This document shows positions 22,076-34,174 of a stretch of 64,000 bases of DNA, one piece after another. The notes beneath the pieces are model-generated. The model did no database searches. It was not told the origin of the DNA and saw only the letters and a list, made by a program, of their open reading frames with translations. Each line of letters starts with the position of its first letter. The stretch's first letter is position 1. The stretch comes from Polysphondylium violaceum (lineage: Eukaryota > Evosea > Eumycetozoa > Dictyosteliales > Dictyosteliaceae). The DNA lies in assembly GCA_000277445.1 (NCBI GenBank), contig AJWJ01000027.1:25698-89697 (forward strand), in the 5' to 3' direction. A program made the translations under genes and the position numbers.

Positions 22076-24260
22076 TTAAATAGGATTAGTTCCAAACTTA
22101 TTGTCTATAGTCCAACCAACAAAAGCCTCAATACCTTCAAATTCAGTGAGACCGAGTTTGTCATAAATCTTTGCGGTGGCTCTATTTCTGTCTTCGGCTC
22201 TGACCCAAAATTCACGTTTATCAGTGCCAGGAAAGGCAGGGACGTCTTTTTGGGATTGATGTTTAAAGATTGACATTCTCTTTCTCATCAATTCATGTGG
22301 ACTCATAGGAACGGCCATTTCAATTCTTTCTGGCTCCCATTCTTGCCAAGCGCCTCTATAGAGCCACACTTGACATTCTTGCATCCAATCGTTGTGTTTG
22401 AGTCTTTCAATGGCGGCCAAAATGGCTTTGAGGGCAACTCTATGAGTGCCATGAGGATCGGAAAGATCACCGGCGGCAAAAATGATCTCTGGCTTGACAG
22501 ACTCAATAAACTTGACCATGATCTCAATGTCTTCTTCGCCGAGTGGTTTCTTTTTAACGGCACCAGTTTCATAGAATGGAAGATCGAGGAAATGGATTCT
22601 GTGGGGTTCTACACCGGCATAACGAGCGCCTGCTCTGGCCTCGGTTTGACGAATGAGGCCTTTGATCATTTGAATCTGTTTAGAGTCTGGTTGACCGGGT
22701 TCCTTGGATCGAATGAAATCCTCAACACCGTCCTCGATGGCCTTGGATTGGGCTTTGGCCTTGTCGTCCAAATTAAAGAGTTTGGCAAACTCACTGGCAA
22801 AATTGGCAAATCTTATGGCATCGTCGTCCCACACGGCGATATTACCAGAGGTTTGGTAGGCGACGTGAACTTGATGACCTTGATCACAGAGACGAATAAA
22901 TGTGCCTCCCATGGAAATTACATCATCATCGGGATGTGGAGAAAAGACAATAACACGCTTAGAGATGGGCTGTTGCGAGAGGATGTCTGTGTCCCATTGA
23001 TCATTTTGCACTTGGACGGGAAGGGGACCAAGTCTATTGGGTGGAGAGAGGTTTTGGGTGGACGAAGACAACTTGGGTGACGAAGGTTGTACTTGAGGTG
23101 GGATGGGTCTGCCTCCAGGCCAACCATTGATTGTCGATTGCAAATATCTAAAGACCTTGAGATTTAAATTTGGACAGGGACCATAGGTCTTGATAAGACT
23201 GGAGAGATTGTTGTCGTGATACTCTTCTTCCTCGAGTTTTAATATTGGTTTGGATAGCTTTAGTGAGAGCCAAATGACAGCCTTTCTGGCGAGAATAGGT
23301 GTCCATTTGATGACAATGGGAGCACCAGTGCTATGAATAGTCCAAGGAGCCTTGCAACGTGTGATTTCGACGGCGGCAGCTTCATCAATGACCAGTTCAG
23401 TATTGTTATGTTGTTGGAAAATGGTTGAAGGAATAGAGATGGTCTGATCACCCTCTATGGTCTTTTGTACAATGGATGCTTTGCCTTCAGAAAAAGCAAC
23501 CAATATAACTTTTTTAGATTGATACATGGTCTGTAAGCCCATAGTCAATGCATGATGAGGTACATGGTCTACACCGAAAAAGTCACTTGCAGCATCGATT
23601 CTAGTATTTTGTTCAAGATCTACAAGTCTAGTGACAGATTTAGGTGAAGTACCAGCCTCATTGAATCCAATTCTCTTGCCAATGGGTAAAAGTAATAAAT
23701 CAATACCCCCAACACTCTTTATTTCATTTTCATAGTCCAAAAGATGTTTATCCAACTCTTCTTGAGACTCAACTTCACCATTCAAGAAATGAATATTGTT
23801 TTGTTGAATATCAATATGTTCAAATAAATTTTCTTGCATAAATCTATTTTATTATTGTATTCATTAGTATTCATTCATTCATTAATTCATTCATTAGCAC
23901 TCTTATTACTATTACTACTACATACCTATAATAACTTTGAATTCTTTTTCTAGAGATTGGGTAATATTCATCAGTGTTGAATGTGATTACATTTTTAAAA
24001 GACACTTTTTTCTCTTTGTAGAGTTTGATTAAAACATCATAGACAGTGGTTGGTGTTGAACCTGCTGATAGACCCAATACCAATGGTTTGTTTTGGTTGT
24101 TGGCTGTTTGAATGGCATCCACAATCACATTGGCTATGTATGCACTTGCTTGATCAGGATATTGATAGACCAATGTTTTTAATTTCTCTTTACTAGTAAA
24201 CTCTTTATGACATTCCAATGCCCCTGTCTCCTTATTAATAGTGCTAATTCCTGAAACCAT
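22076..24260 (-). CDS. NagB-like (glucosamine-6-phosphate deaminase) / PIG-L deacetylase fusion
   Basis: Two exons, 23926-24260 and 22076-23843, give 700 residues; the intron splits SYYR/FMQENLFEHID, an intact NagB block. Residues 1-330 are a NagB/6-phosphogluconolactonase-like domain: GLSAGSTPT at 63-71 and FNTDEYYPIS from 94. Residues about 405-660 are a PIG-L/LmbE zinc deacetylase: SPHPDDDVISMGG (HPDDD at 415-419), the strand HVAYQTSGNIAVWDD, and the later zinc ligand motif SDPHGTHRVAL. The two are joined by a Pro/Ser linker at about 350-400. The same fusion is known from Bacteroidetes and from dictyostelids. Oddly, the deaminase loop normally reading G(R/N)xGHIxFNEP is IGKRIGFNEAG at 166-176: two residues shorter and without the Asp/His pair. 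The NagB half may therefore be inactive or binding-only; the PIG-L half looks intact. Confidence 0.9.
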
Positions 24261-24800
24261 TTTGCAATTTAATTTAATTTTAATTTAATTTAAAATAATA
24301 ATATCTTTGTTTTTCTCTCTTTTTATACACACACAACACACCACACTTTATTATGACTATAAACAAATAAATAAATAATTTAATTTGAATAAAAATTGAA
24401 AAAAATTGAAAAAACAAAACACAATGATGTAAATAAGGTGTGGGTTTTTTACAATTCAAATGTTGTCAACTGATCTTCAACCCACTTCACATATAAAATT
24501 TCATTTTTGTGTAAAAACATAAAAAAATAAAAAAGAAAATAAAATTTTTATTCCTCATGGAATCTAATTTGGGAACATTGGGAATTTGGTAAGATAAGCC
24601 GTGGGAAATTTGATTAAACACAATGATGTGTCCCTGGGTCTTTTATAGATGGTATCATATTGTTACACAAAAGGAAATGATGCATATGTAATATCCAGTG
24701 TGTGTGATACGTACAAGTAACACTCGAGTATTGTATGTATATGCATACATCGATTACATTTATTACATTAGCATTATGACTATTATATCTATGATGTTGA
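24261..24800. other. Intergenic spacer
   Basis: AT-rich spacer of 540 bases between two minus-strand genes, including the promoter of the GNAT gene's downstream neighbour. No gene recognised; an open frame at 24614-24829 overlaps the GNAT 3' end and is not credible. Confidence 0.6.
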
Positions 24801-25407
24801 TTAAAGGTTGTAAATTGATTTGATTGCATCTTTGGTGATGATCATTCTAACGTGTGGAATGTTGGCTTCATAAAAGATTGGAATATTTGCATCGGTTTCA
24901 AAGCCCAAGCCTTTGTAAAACTTTTCGACATATTGTTGAGCATTGATCATAAAGAGAGGATATTGACCTTGAGTTTCAGAATAAACGTTTCTAATCACTT
25001 GTTGAACCAACTCTTTACCAAAACTTTTACCTCTAAATTCCTTCAACACTGCAAATCTTTCCAACTTGATAACATCGCACTCCATGTTTCCTTCATATTT
25101 TGGATAATATACTTTTCTCCAACGAGAACAACCAACAGCTACTCCATCGACTTTTAATAACAAATGTTTACTAGTAGCGTCATATTCATCCCATTCTTCT
25201 TCTACAGTGTAGTCGTAGTATATATATTAATCACACATATCCTGCTAGTGTTGTCTATCAACATGACGACTTACCTTCACTGCATTCTTGTTCAATTACA
25301 AAAACATCATATCTAATCTTTCTAATGTCTTGGAAATCAGTGGTACCGAGATCAGTCGACACCAATTCAATATTTGCAGTTGCTGTAGGAGTAGATTCAA
25401 TAGTCAT
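24801..25407 (-). CDS. GNAT-family N-acetyltransferase
   Basis: Two exons, 25275-25407 and 24801-25201, give 177 residues starting MTIESTPTATANIELVST. The intron (GTAAGT...GTAG, 73 nt) rejoins SEE/EEWDEYD in phase. The order fits ElaA/YjcF-like GNAT proteins: RKIRYDVFVIEQECS at the first strand-helix, HLLLKVDGVAVGCSRWR, then the acetyl-CoA site KLERFAVLKEFRGKSFGKEL (R-x-x-G-x-G/S region), LFMINAQQYVEKFYKGLGFE and a short C-terminal strand VRMIIT. The substrate (small amine or protein N-terminus) is not told by sequence. Confidence 0.88.
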
Positions 25408-25798
25408 GTTTAGGGATATATATACAATAAGAAAATAACAATGAAAAACATTTTTAAAACATTTTAAAACATTTTTTGTTTTGCAAAAAAAACCGAAAGG
25501 AGTGTGGAGTGCATATATTAAAAATCAAATTATATCTTTGATCAACGATCCTAAGATATTGAATGAAAACCATCAGATCAATAACAAATGAAAATGGGGT
25601 GGATAATATGTTATGCTCAAGAATTCTTGTGTTTATTCAGCAGACATGGTAATAATGGAAAAATCAATGTCATCAATTATGGTTTAAATTTAAATTTAAA
25701 TGATAATAAATAGATATATGGGTAATGTATTTATCTTTTGTTGCAAAATGGTGCGAAATTTTAAATTTAAATTTTTGAACGATTTTATTCTTCCAAGT
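25408..25798. other. Intergenic spacer
   Basis: Spacer of 391 bases between the GNAT start and the RPS5 stop codon; contains AT palindromes (TTTAAATTTAAATTTAAAT near 25683). No gene recognised. Confidence 0.6.
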
Positions 25799-26763
25799 TT
25801 AACGGTGGGATTTGGCGGTACGTTCTAAGGCATCCTTTTGTTTGATGGAGTAGGAGTTTGGTGAGTTTTTGCTGGCGTTGATTAATTCATCAGCAAGACA
25901 TTCAGCAACTGTTCTAATGTTTCTGAAGGCAGCAGCACGACAACCTTGGGTGAGGAGGTAGACGGCGTGGTTGACTCTTCTCATTGGAGAAACATCAACG
26001 GATTGTCTTCTGACAGTACCAGCTGAACCGATTCTAGTGGAATCTTCACGTGGACCGGAGTTCATGACAGCTTCAACTAAAACCTAATAATTAGAGTATG
26101 ATTATGTTAATTTCTGTGTTATCTATTGCTAAATCGTCTATAAATATCGATATTTACTTGGAGTGGGTTTTTATCGGTTAAAAGGTGAATGATTTCGAAG
26201 GCTTGTTCGATGATACGGACAGCCATAACCTTCTTACCAGCGTCTATATTAATAAATCGAATTGTTAGTTATATATAGGTGTGTTTAGTTTGGTGTTCTA
26301 CATACTTCTACCGAACATCATCATGGAGTTGGCTAATCTTTCAACGATTGGGCATTGAGATTTTCTGAAACGGATCTGTTTATGTTTTGTTAGAGACATG
26401 TCTTGTCTAGTTTTCAATCAATATAGTGAATGCATACCTTGTTGTAACGACCAGCAGAGTGTGGTAAGAAAACATTCTTTTTAATACAGATGTAATCTTG
26501 TAAAGAGATGTCTGGGCAGAGGACACCTTCGTATGACCTATTGTGTTGAATGAATTGTATTAATAACTGTAAGGTTTGCTGTTTCTTGAATCATCACTGT
26601 TTCACAATCATAGTCATCAATCACATCAATCAATCATCACACACATAATATGTATCATAATCAATCAACAACACTCAATGATTCATCATCATGTCTATGT
26701 CCAATCATAGATAACTCTAACTTATACTAACCATTTTCCGAATAAAGTAACTTCAGCTACCAT
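25799..26763 (-). CDS. rps5: 40S ribosomal protein S5 (uS7)
   Basis: Five exons in phase: 26732-26763, 26438-26537, 26306-26375, 26158-26243 and 25799-26083; 190 residues, the normal eukaryotic size. It begins [16 protein letters not shown] and runs through [59 protein letters not shown] and [20 protein letters not shown] to the end [10 protein letters not shown]. These are diagnostic uS7 blocks. uS7 organises the head of the 40S subunit next to the mRNA exit and E site. The codon use is more GC-rich and regular (CTC, ATC, CGT, TCC) than in neighbouring genes, as expected for a highly expressed gene. Intron 1 is 194 nt, the longest in the window; the others are 62, 62 and 74 nt. Confidence 0.97.
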
Positions 26764-28526
26764 TTTGTGTATATAGTGACAACGGAGTAAAAAAGGACTA
26801 TAGAAAAACTCGAATCTACGCTGATAAGGTCAATCAGAGGCACACGACTTTTTTAAAAAAAAAAACAATGAAAACTTTTTTTTCGAAAATAAATTCAAAA
26901 TTAATTCTTTTTTTATTCGCCTACAAAATTTTAGAACTTCGGTCGCTTTTTTTCATCGCTCGTTTTTTTACAAAGTTTGTAAATTAACCTTTTTATCTTT
27001 GCATATAGGATATATGTGTATCTTAATGAATTGGTGATAAATAAATGTATTACATTTACAATGATGATAAAGGGCACCTTATTAGTCAGAAATATATAAC
27101 GATGGCAGGGGATAAATAATTCAACACTTTATTATTATCTAATAGTCAATCAATTAAGTTGATGCTTATCCTTTGTGTGTTTTTTATTTTTATACGACTC
27201 AGAGTATGACAGAGTGTGGTGTGTTGATCAAACAACATCAAATCAAATCAAATCATAAAGTCTTATTAATTCAATAGATAGATAGAGATTTATATTAGAG
27301 AAAATGAATCCTTTTATTTATTTATTCCTTGGATTTTGGGAAAATGTTTGAGAAAATTATGATAATGAATGTCTTTGGTGGTGACAGTGTTCCATCAAGT
27401 TCCCAATTATCTACAACTCATCACCCAAAAAAGTTAACAATTTTGATCAAAGCTTTATTTCTCAACGACCACATCACCCTTTTTTTAAAAAAAACCGATA
27501 TGACAGGAAAAGTTTTTTTATTTTTATTTTTTTTTTTCCAAAGATTTTTTTTCATTTTTTTTTTATTTTCAAAAGCCACATAGTCATTGCAAATCATCAG
27601 ATATTATTTTTCTGCATCATAATTTAATATAGAAATATATAAAGTTGTTTTTGTGTTATTACATTTGTATTTCTAGTTTTGTGCTATTTCTCTATTTTTA
27701 TTATTTATTGTTTGTTTAGTTAGAGTGCGCATTCATTTAGAAAGAGCATTGTGCGCCACTTTTTTCCCTTTTATCACCCCTTTTACCACAAAACCATTTT
27801 TCAACCTTTTTTCATAACCAACACCACTACTACCATAGTACAGAGAGTGCATTTTTAATTTTTTCAATATATTTTTGTTTTTTCACATCTGCAACCTATT
27901 GCCTTACGTGGGTCTATCCTATAATAGAGTGTGGTGTGTTGTGTGTGACATTGTTGCTGGAGAGTGAAAAGTGAGTGTGTGTGAGTGTGTTGTTTTTTTT
28001 TCTTTCAAGTATTTCACACACTTTGAGAGATAACTACTCAACACATTTTATTTATTACCACAACAAACAAAAAAATAGTAAATCTCTATTTTTAAAAATA
28101 GTAATTGGGTGTTTAAATATTATTTTGTTTGCTTTTATTATTTTTTCTGTATATGAAATATAAATACATTGCCTTTTGTTAGATATAGTAACTTCTAATT
28201 TTGTAATAATATTGTATATTTATATAAATATATATCATCATCATCACCATAATTAATTCTTGTGTGTGTATTTTTTTGTTTTGCCCCCAAATCTTTAAGA
28301 AGAATATTCTGTTTTTTCCTTTTTTTTCTATTTTTTTTTATTTTTTATTTTTTTTTCTACTCTTTGTTTGATTATTATTTATATATATTATTTATTTATA
28401 TATATAATTATTACAACAACAAAGTTTTGTTAAACTAGTTTATTTAGTTTACTCAAATATAGTATATATATAATCAATCAATATATATTCAATCCAACAC
28501 AATCAATACATATATAATTAAATATA
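26764..28526. other. Divergent intergenic region
   Basis: About 1.76 kb between the start codons of RPS5 (minus) and the 4EHP-like gene (plus). It holds both promoters, with long T-runs at 27520-27570 and 28300-28360 and GT-rich runs near 27940-28000. Open frames at 27329-27583 and 27975-28163 are T-rich and not credible. Confidence 0.6.
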
Positions 28527-30908
28527 ATGAATAGTTTATCATGGTCCGAAGAGAATGACACTGACACAACAATACTAAACAAGAACAAGAGTAATAGTAA
28601 TAATAATAGTAATATTAGTAATGTAAATTTGCTTGAAAAGATAAAAGATGTAATTTTAGATGAAGACTTGGTTTCAGATTATGATGATGATGATGATGAC
28701 GATCCACCACATAAATATCAATCTGATGACGATGATGAAGATGATTATATAGACCAAGATATTGAAGATCAAGATTGCATTCAAGGTGATCATTCATCTG
28801 TTGAAAAAGATGATGAATATATTTTATCTGATGATCAATTAGATGACGATGAAGATCAATTAGAAGAGGAGGAAGAAGAGGATTTTTCACCACCTCAGAG
28901 CCAAGATGAAGAGGAAGAGCAAGAAGAACAAGAACAAGAACCCACCACAAAACAAGAATGTACACAGGAAAAAAGCGATAAAGAGGAGCCAGCCTATTTA
29001 GAACATGAATGGGTATTTTATTATGATGATAGTGTTCCAAAAGGTCAAACATGTGATGATTATCAGTCGCACATTAAAAATTTAGGTTCTTTTAATAGTA
29101 TTCAGGTAAGTTGTTGTTTGTGTTTTAGTTTTTTTCATACCTTTACTCAAAGTATATTAATATTTTAATTTATATAGGGATTTTGGGGATATTGGAATAA
29201 TATTGTTGATCCATGTTTATTTCCAGATGGTGGAAATTTAAGACTCTTTAAAAAAGGTATTGCCCCTGCTTGGGAAGATCCAGCAAACTCATCGGGTGGC
29301 AAATGGACATTCTCTTGTTATAAAGATCAATCTCAACAAATTGCTTTAAAGACAATACTATCACTTATTGGTGAACAACTTGATCATTCTATAGATATTG
29401 TAATTATTATTAATTGTATTAATTATTATCTTATATTCATTATATTAACTTTATATATAAAGTGTGGATTTGTTTTATCTGTAAGATCAACAAGACATAT
29501 AATTAGTGTTTGGAATAAATCTGGTGATAACCAAGAGATTATTGATCAAACATCTGAACAACTTTCAAATTTTATATATGGGAAACCATTCAAATACTAT
29601 CAACACAAACAACAACAATTATCAAATGTACCAAATAGTCCACCAATAACACCAATTAAAAGAGAATATTCTTCCCCTAGATTACCACCTTCGCCTAAAT
29701 CACCATATATGAGCAACAACAACAACAACAACAATAGTAATGATAATAGAAAAGAGACATTTAAACATAAAAAGAGTCAATCAACTTCCTCAATATTTAA
29801 TAGTCCAAATCATCAATATTCACCAGTACCTATTAAATCATCTTCAATAGATTTTAATACAACCAACAACAATAATAGCCAACGTACAATTTCATTTACA
29901 AACAATAACAATTCTTCAGATTTATTGCCACTTCCACCTAAATCACCAAAGCCAACTTATCATCAAAAAAGAGATAGTAGAGATAATAATAGTAGAGATA
30001 ATAATCATAATAGTACACATAAACCACTTGCCAAAAGTAATAGTGGTAGTTGTATATCAAATACCAAGCCACCAATGAGCCCAGCTACAAGTGTTGAGAA
30101 TATTAGTTCTTTATTAAAGACAGAGGAAAAAGCTCTACTTGAAAGCAAAGTACGTGATATAATAATGAAAAAGGATGTCGTTGTTGAAAAGGATGCTAAG
30201 CATATTGTTGTTGAAAAACAAAATACTGTAATTGTTGCTTCTGCATCAATTACAGTAAAACAACCACCAGTAGACGACAATGAAAGATGTATGACTCAAA
30301 AAGAAGAAGTAGTACTTCCTGTAGAATTAAATGAAATTAAAAAGCAACAACAACAAGTTGAAACTTGCGAAGCTGTGAAACAACAACATCAAGAAAAGGA
30401 ATTGATTACTCTAACAGAAAATGTTGCATTTGTTGGATACAATGAAGAAAGACTCGTAGTCGAACCAGATGGCGACAAAAACTGTAACACCAACAATAGT
30501 AGTGGATCCGAGTCATCGTCATCATCGATTCCATTTACAAACGATGACTCTGTTGTTGAAAATAATTCAGAGATATCAGACTACCAAACTGATGAATCAT
30601 CAGTTTCCATTCGTCAAAAATCCAAAAAGAAAAAGAATAACAATTCTAAAAAATCAAGCACTCAATCAACATCGTCAAAGACTAATCACAAAAAGATTAA
30701 TCATAAAAACAACAGTAATAGTAGTAAAAACCACCATCAACAAACACATAATAGTAGAGTTGGAAATGGTCGTCTTGGAATGTCGTCAAATGTAATGGGT
30801 CACAATCAGTCAAAATCTTCTTATTTTTATTTTTGTAGAGACCATCTTGTTGTGTTTTTAATGTTATTTTCCATCATTTTACTGACAATTATTTTACAAA
30901 ATTTTTAA
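28527..30908 (+). CDS. eIF4E-family protein of 4EHP class with acidic N-terminus and C-terminal membrane anchor
   Basis: Three exons: 28527-29105, 29178-29399 and 29463-30908; 748 residues. Residues 1-155 are strongly acidic. The eIF4E fold spans about 157-312: LEHEWVFYYDDSVPKGQT, HIKNLGSFNSIQGFWGYWNN, KKGIAPAWEDPANSSGGKW, then CGFVLSVRSTRHIISVWNKS. Key sites follow the class II (4EHP/eIF4E2) pattern: the first cap-stacking position is Tyr179 (DDYQSHIK, where eIF4E has Trp56), and Trp225-Glu226 matches Trp102-Glu103. 4EHP proteins bind the mRNA cap but not eIF4G and act as translational repressors. A long Ser/Pro/Asn/Lys-rich linker follows, and the protein ends in a single hydrophobic helix (HLVVFLMLFSIILLTII, residues 728-744) only four residues from the C-terminus, the layout of a tail anchor. 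Intron 2 (29400-29462) is 63 nt with no in-frame stop; removing it restores DI/CGFV as in relatives. Confidence 0.88.
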
Positions 30909-31210
30909 AATAATTACACACATTGAATAAATTCTATATATACTTTTTTTTTTAAAATTTAAATTTAACCTTAGTTTATCACTCTATTATTCTTTGTGTT
31001 TTATTTTTTCCGACCAAAAGGTTTTTTTGCGTCATCCCCAGGAAAGATATTTTTTTTTTCAATTTTTCAAAAAAACTCACATTATAATTTTTTGCTAACT
31101 AATTTTGTGACCGAATACATCATCCAGTTTGATTAATTAGTCGTAGTTATATACCATATACCATATATACATACTATATATGTATGTGTATGTATAGGTC
31201 AACATAAGTA
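30909..31210. other. Intergenic spacer
   Basis: AT-rich spacer of 302 bases between two plus-strand genes; T-runs at 30945 and 31050 and a TATAC-rich stretch near 31150. Nothing else seen. Confidence 0.6.
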
Positions 31211-33994
31211 ATGGAGGTTCAAGGAAAATTATTTATCACTGGTACATATATTATATTGGTTATTTATATATAAATAAAAGATAGAGAGGATACTAATTGT
31301 CTATTAACTACAACTATAGTTATTCAAGCACAAAACTTGACAGTTAAGCAAGAGAAAACAACAGCAGCAGGTGAAATAGTAGGCGCTATATTAGATCCCT
31401 TTTCATCAAATTTTTTACAATCAATAGAAAAGTTACAAAACTTTTCAAATACACATGTATTACCAATATTTACAGTACCGGGCGCAATCATTGGTGATGT
31501 TGCATCAGCTATTGGTATAAAGTCAAATGAAGGTGCAAAGGATTCTACAGCAGCAGATTCTACAGCAGAATCAGATGGTGTCATTTGTTCAGTGACGATG
31601 GACGATCAGGAATTCAAAACTACACCTGCAACAAACGTAGTTGAACCTAAATGGGATCAACCACATTCATTCAATATCACCAGTCCCTATGCTGAATTTA
31701 ATTTCTCTGTGACATTGACCAGTAGCAAGGGTGAGTCTTTTCTCATTGGTTCATCGAAAATGAACTTGCTCGAGGAACCACATCTCTGGGAGCAGAAGCC
31801 AATTGCAAAGTGGATCAATTTAACAAAGACAACCAACAATAATAATACCAATGGTGATTATGAGTATTCAGAGGATGAGATTGTAGGTCGTGTGGAAATT
31901 CAATTACAATACAAGTTTAGAAACGTATGGGATTGTATTTATTGTGGAAAGATGCTTTTGATAGAGAAAAAGTATGAGCAAGCTTTGGAACACTTGAATG
32001 AAGCCATTCAAAGATACCCTACCGACCCCAAGTTGTATTCGTTGATTATCGATTGTAACATTGGGCTCAAACAATTTGGAAAGGCTATCGAGGCTGCAAA
32101 GCTGTTTATCAAACATGACAACACATTTGAGGCTAATCTAAAGACTGGTATTGTGTTGATGGAGGCTGGTCAATTGGATAGAGTACAGGCATTCATTGAC
32201 AGAGCCATTCAAATCAATGGTGGAGAGAATGAAAAGATACAGTATCAACAATTGGTCCTCAATCAACGTCTGGAAATCAATAATGTAAATAAATTAGTAG
32301 AGGCAGCCTATGAAGACTTTGGTAAAGGTGAGTTCTCCAATGCCATCGCATCATTGACCAAGGCCATCGAGCTCAATTCCCACAGTCCAATACTATACCA
32401 ATTGAGAGCCTTGTGCAGCATGGGTGCAAGAAATATTCCCAAGGCTTTGGAGGACATTGAAAAGATATTGGAAATCGATCACAATTGGCCCAAAAAGGAC
32501 TATCAACTTGCCGACCACATATCCAAGGACGGCCAAATCAATGTGATGGCCAAGAAACGTTGGTTTGCATTGAAATCAAATTTCTTGTTTTACTACAAAG
32601 ACGAGAATGAAATCAAGCCTCAAGGTACCATTTGTTTGATTGATTTTGGTTGTGCACCCAAGCCCAATCAGAAATCCAAATTCCAAGTGCAGACCAAAGA
32701 CAGAGCATACTATTTGAAATTCATAGACAATCCCACCGCCTATGATCAATGGGTCACTACATTGACTAAGCTCTCCAAGACCAAGTTAAGGTTACCCCTA
32801 TTGAAATCCTCGTTGGACCAAATCATTTGGAAGAATGTATTGAATACGACAAAGAAGGAGCAAAAAACCACATTCCTCTTGCCAGACGTAATGTTGTTGC
32901 CCGAACAAATCTTTGTTGGCTCTGGAAAGTTTGCATTCTCTATTGGTGACAAGATTAAATCAAAGCTTACCAGTATCAATCAATCGGAATGCCAAATGAC
33001 TGGATGGCTCTACAAGGTGGGCCAATTGAACAAAGAGTGGCAAAAGAGATATTTCTTTATCTCTGGCTCCAATTTATATTATGCCAAAATCAAAGAGCCA
33101 GAAGACAAAGCCCCATCCATTACTCCCACCGGTACTTTGCCGTTGGAGAAGGCAAAGATTGATCCTACACCACAGAGCACCAATAAAGCCAATGCTTTTG
33201 AGGTCGTAACAACTCTCAGAAGAACAATGGTCCTTGCCACCGACACTCAAGAGCAAAAGGACGCTTGGATGAAGGCTATTGCCATTGCCAGTGGTATTCA
33301 AATCGTTGAAAAAGAAGTACAAATCGAGGCTTTACCAAGTTCTCAAGCATTGTTGAATAGTAGATCAAGAAGAATAAAGTCACTTAGAGCCGTACCCAAT
33401 GAGAATGATACTAATGGTGGTGCTGGTGGTAAATCATCTACTGATGGTGGTCCCAATATGGATGACAATCTAAATAGCAGTAGCAGTGGCGCTCGTGGAT
33501 CAATTAGAATATCAAGCAATGCAGTGGCACCAGTCATTAAACCAGAGTCACCCATTCCAAACAAAAAGATTACAAACACTGATGTATCCTACTCAGAGAG
33601 TAAATATTTTACCAAATTTAATTTACCCGTGGCAACTACCGTTTCTCAACCTATCATTTCATCAAAATCAAAACCAACCTCTTCCTCTTCTACCACACCG
33701 GGTGTAACATTAAACTTTGAAAACACAGATCTCGATGCCGATATGCTTAGTTCTGATGATAATAATAGTACCTTGGGTAGTAACAACAACAACAATAATT
33801 CAAGTCAAAATTTAACTAAAACTAATAATGTAACCAATAGCAGTAATATTAAAATTACCACCTATGAAGAAGACGATGATGACTATTCAAAAGATAGTCA
33901 TAAAAAAGGATTACTTTCTGGTAAATCAAAATCTGTAAATGACGATGATTATACCACTGACAAAGAAAGATGTTGTAAATGTTCAATTCAATAA
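31211..33994 (+). CDS. C2-TPR-PH-PH protein ending in a CaaX box
   Basis: Two exons, 31211-31241 and 31320-33994; 901 residues. The tiny first exon (MEVQGKLFIT) joined to VIQAQNL gives a proper first C2 strand, so I prefer it over a start inside exon 2. Domains: C2-like to about residue 185 (KLFITVIQAQNL, WDQPHSFNITSPYAEFNFSV); TPR-like helices at about 205-380 (KYEQALEHLNEAIQRYPTD, EFSNAIASLTKAIELN); PH1 at about 405-505 (KKRWFALKSNFLFYYKDENE); PH2 at about 569-672 (GWLYKVGQLNKEWQKRYFFI, ending KDAWMKAI). The tail is Ser/Asn-rich, then acidic, and ends CCKCSIQ, where CSIQ is a CaaX box (X = Gln favours farnesylation) preceded by cysteines that could be palmitoylated. The layout points to a membrane-recruited signalling scaffold; its partners are unknown. 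Confidence 0.88.
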
Positions 33995-34174
33995 TAGTAT
34001 TATTAACACCACATAATATATAAATAAACAACCTATTTAATTCTAGGGATAGGGAATTCCTATTTCAATACCATTTATTGCATTCCTCATACTTTGTTGA
34101 CACCAAAGTCGTTTTTTCGAAAAATTTAAATTTTTTCTCCCGCCTTTTATATTCAAAAAAAAAAAATTAACATT

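Noticed and set aside
22295-23080. Long plus-strand open frame (261 codons) opposite the NagB/PIG-L gene
   Set aside because: Antisense shadow of a strongly supported conserved gene.
26550-26590. Partial match to the 11-nt CCUUACAGCAA motif of dictyostelid class I RNAs
   Set aside because: Only CCTTACAG is present and is followed by TTATT; the upstream stem and DUSE promoter element are not seen.
26538-26731. Possible box C/D snoRNA in the long first intron of RPS5
   Set aside because: TGATGA-like C boxes are present but no CTGA D box is found in the intron on the gene strand, so the pair is missing.
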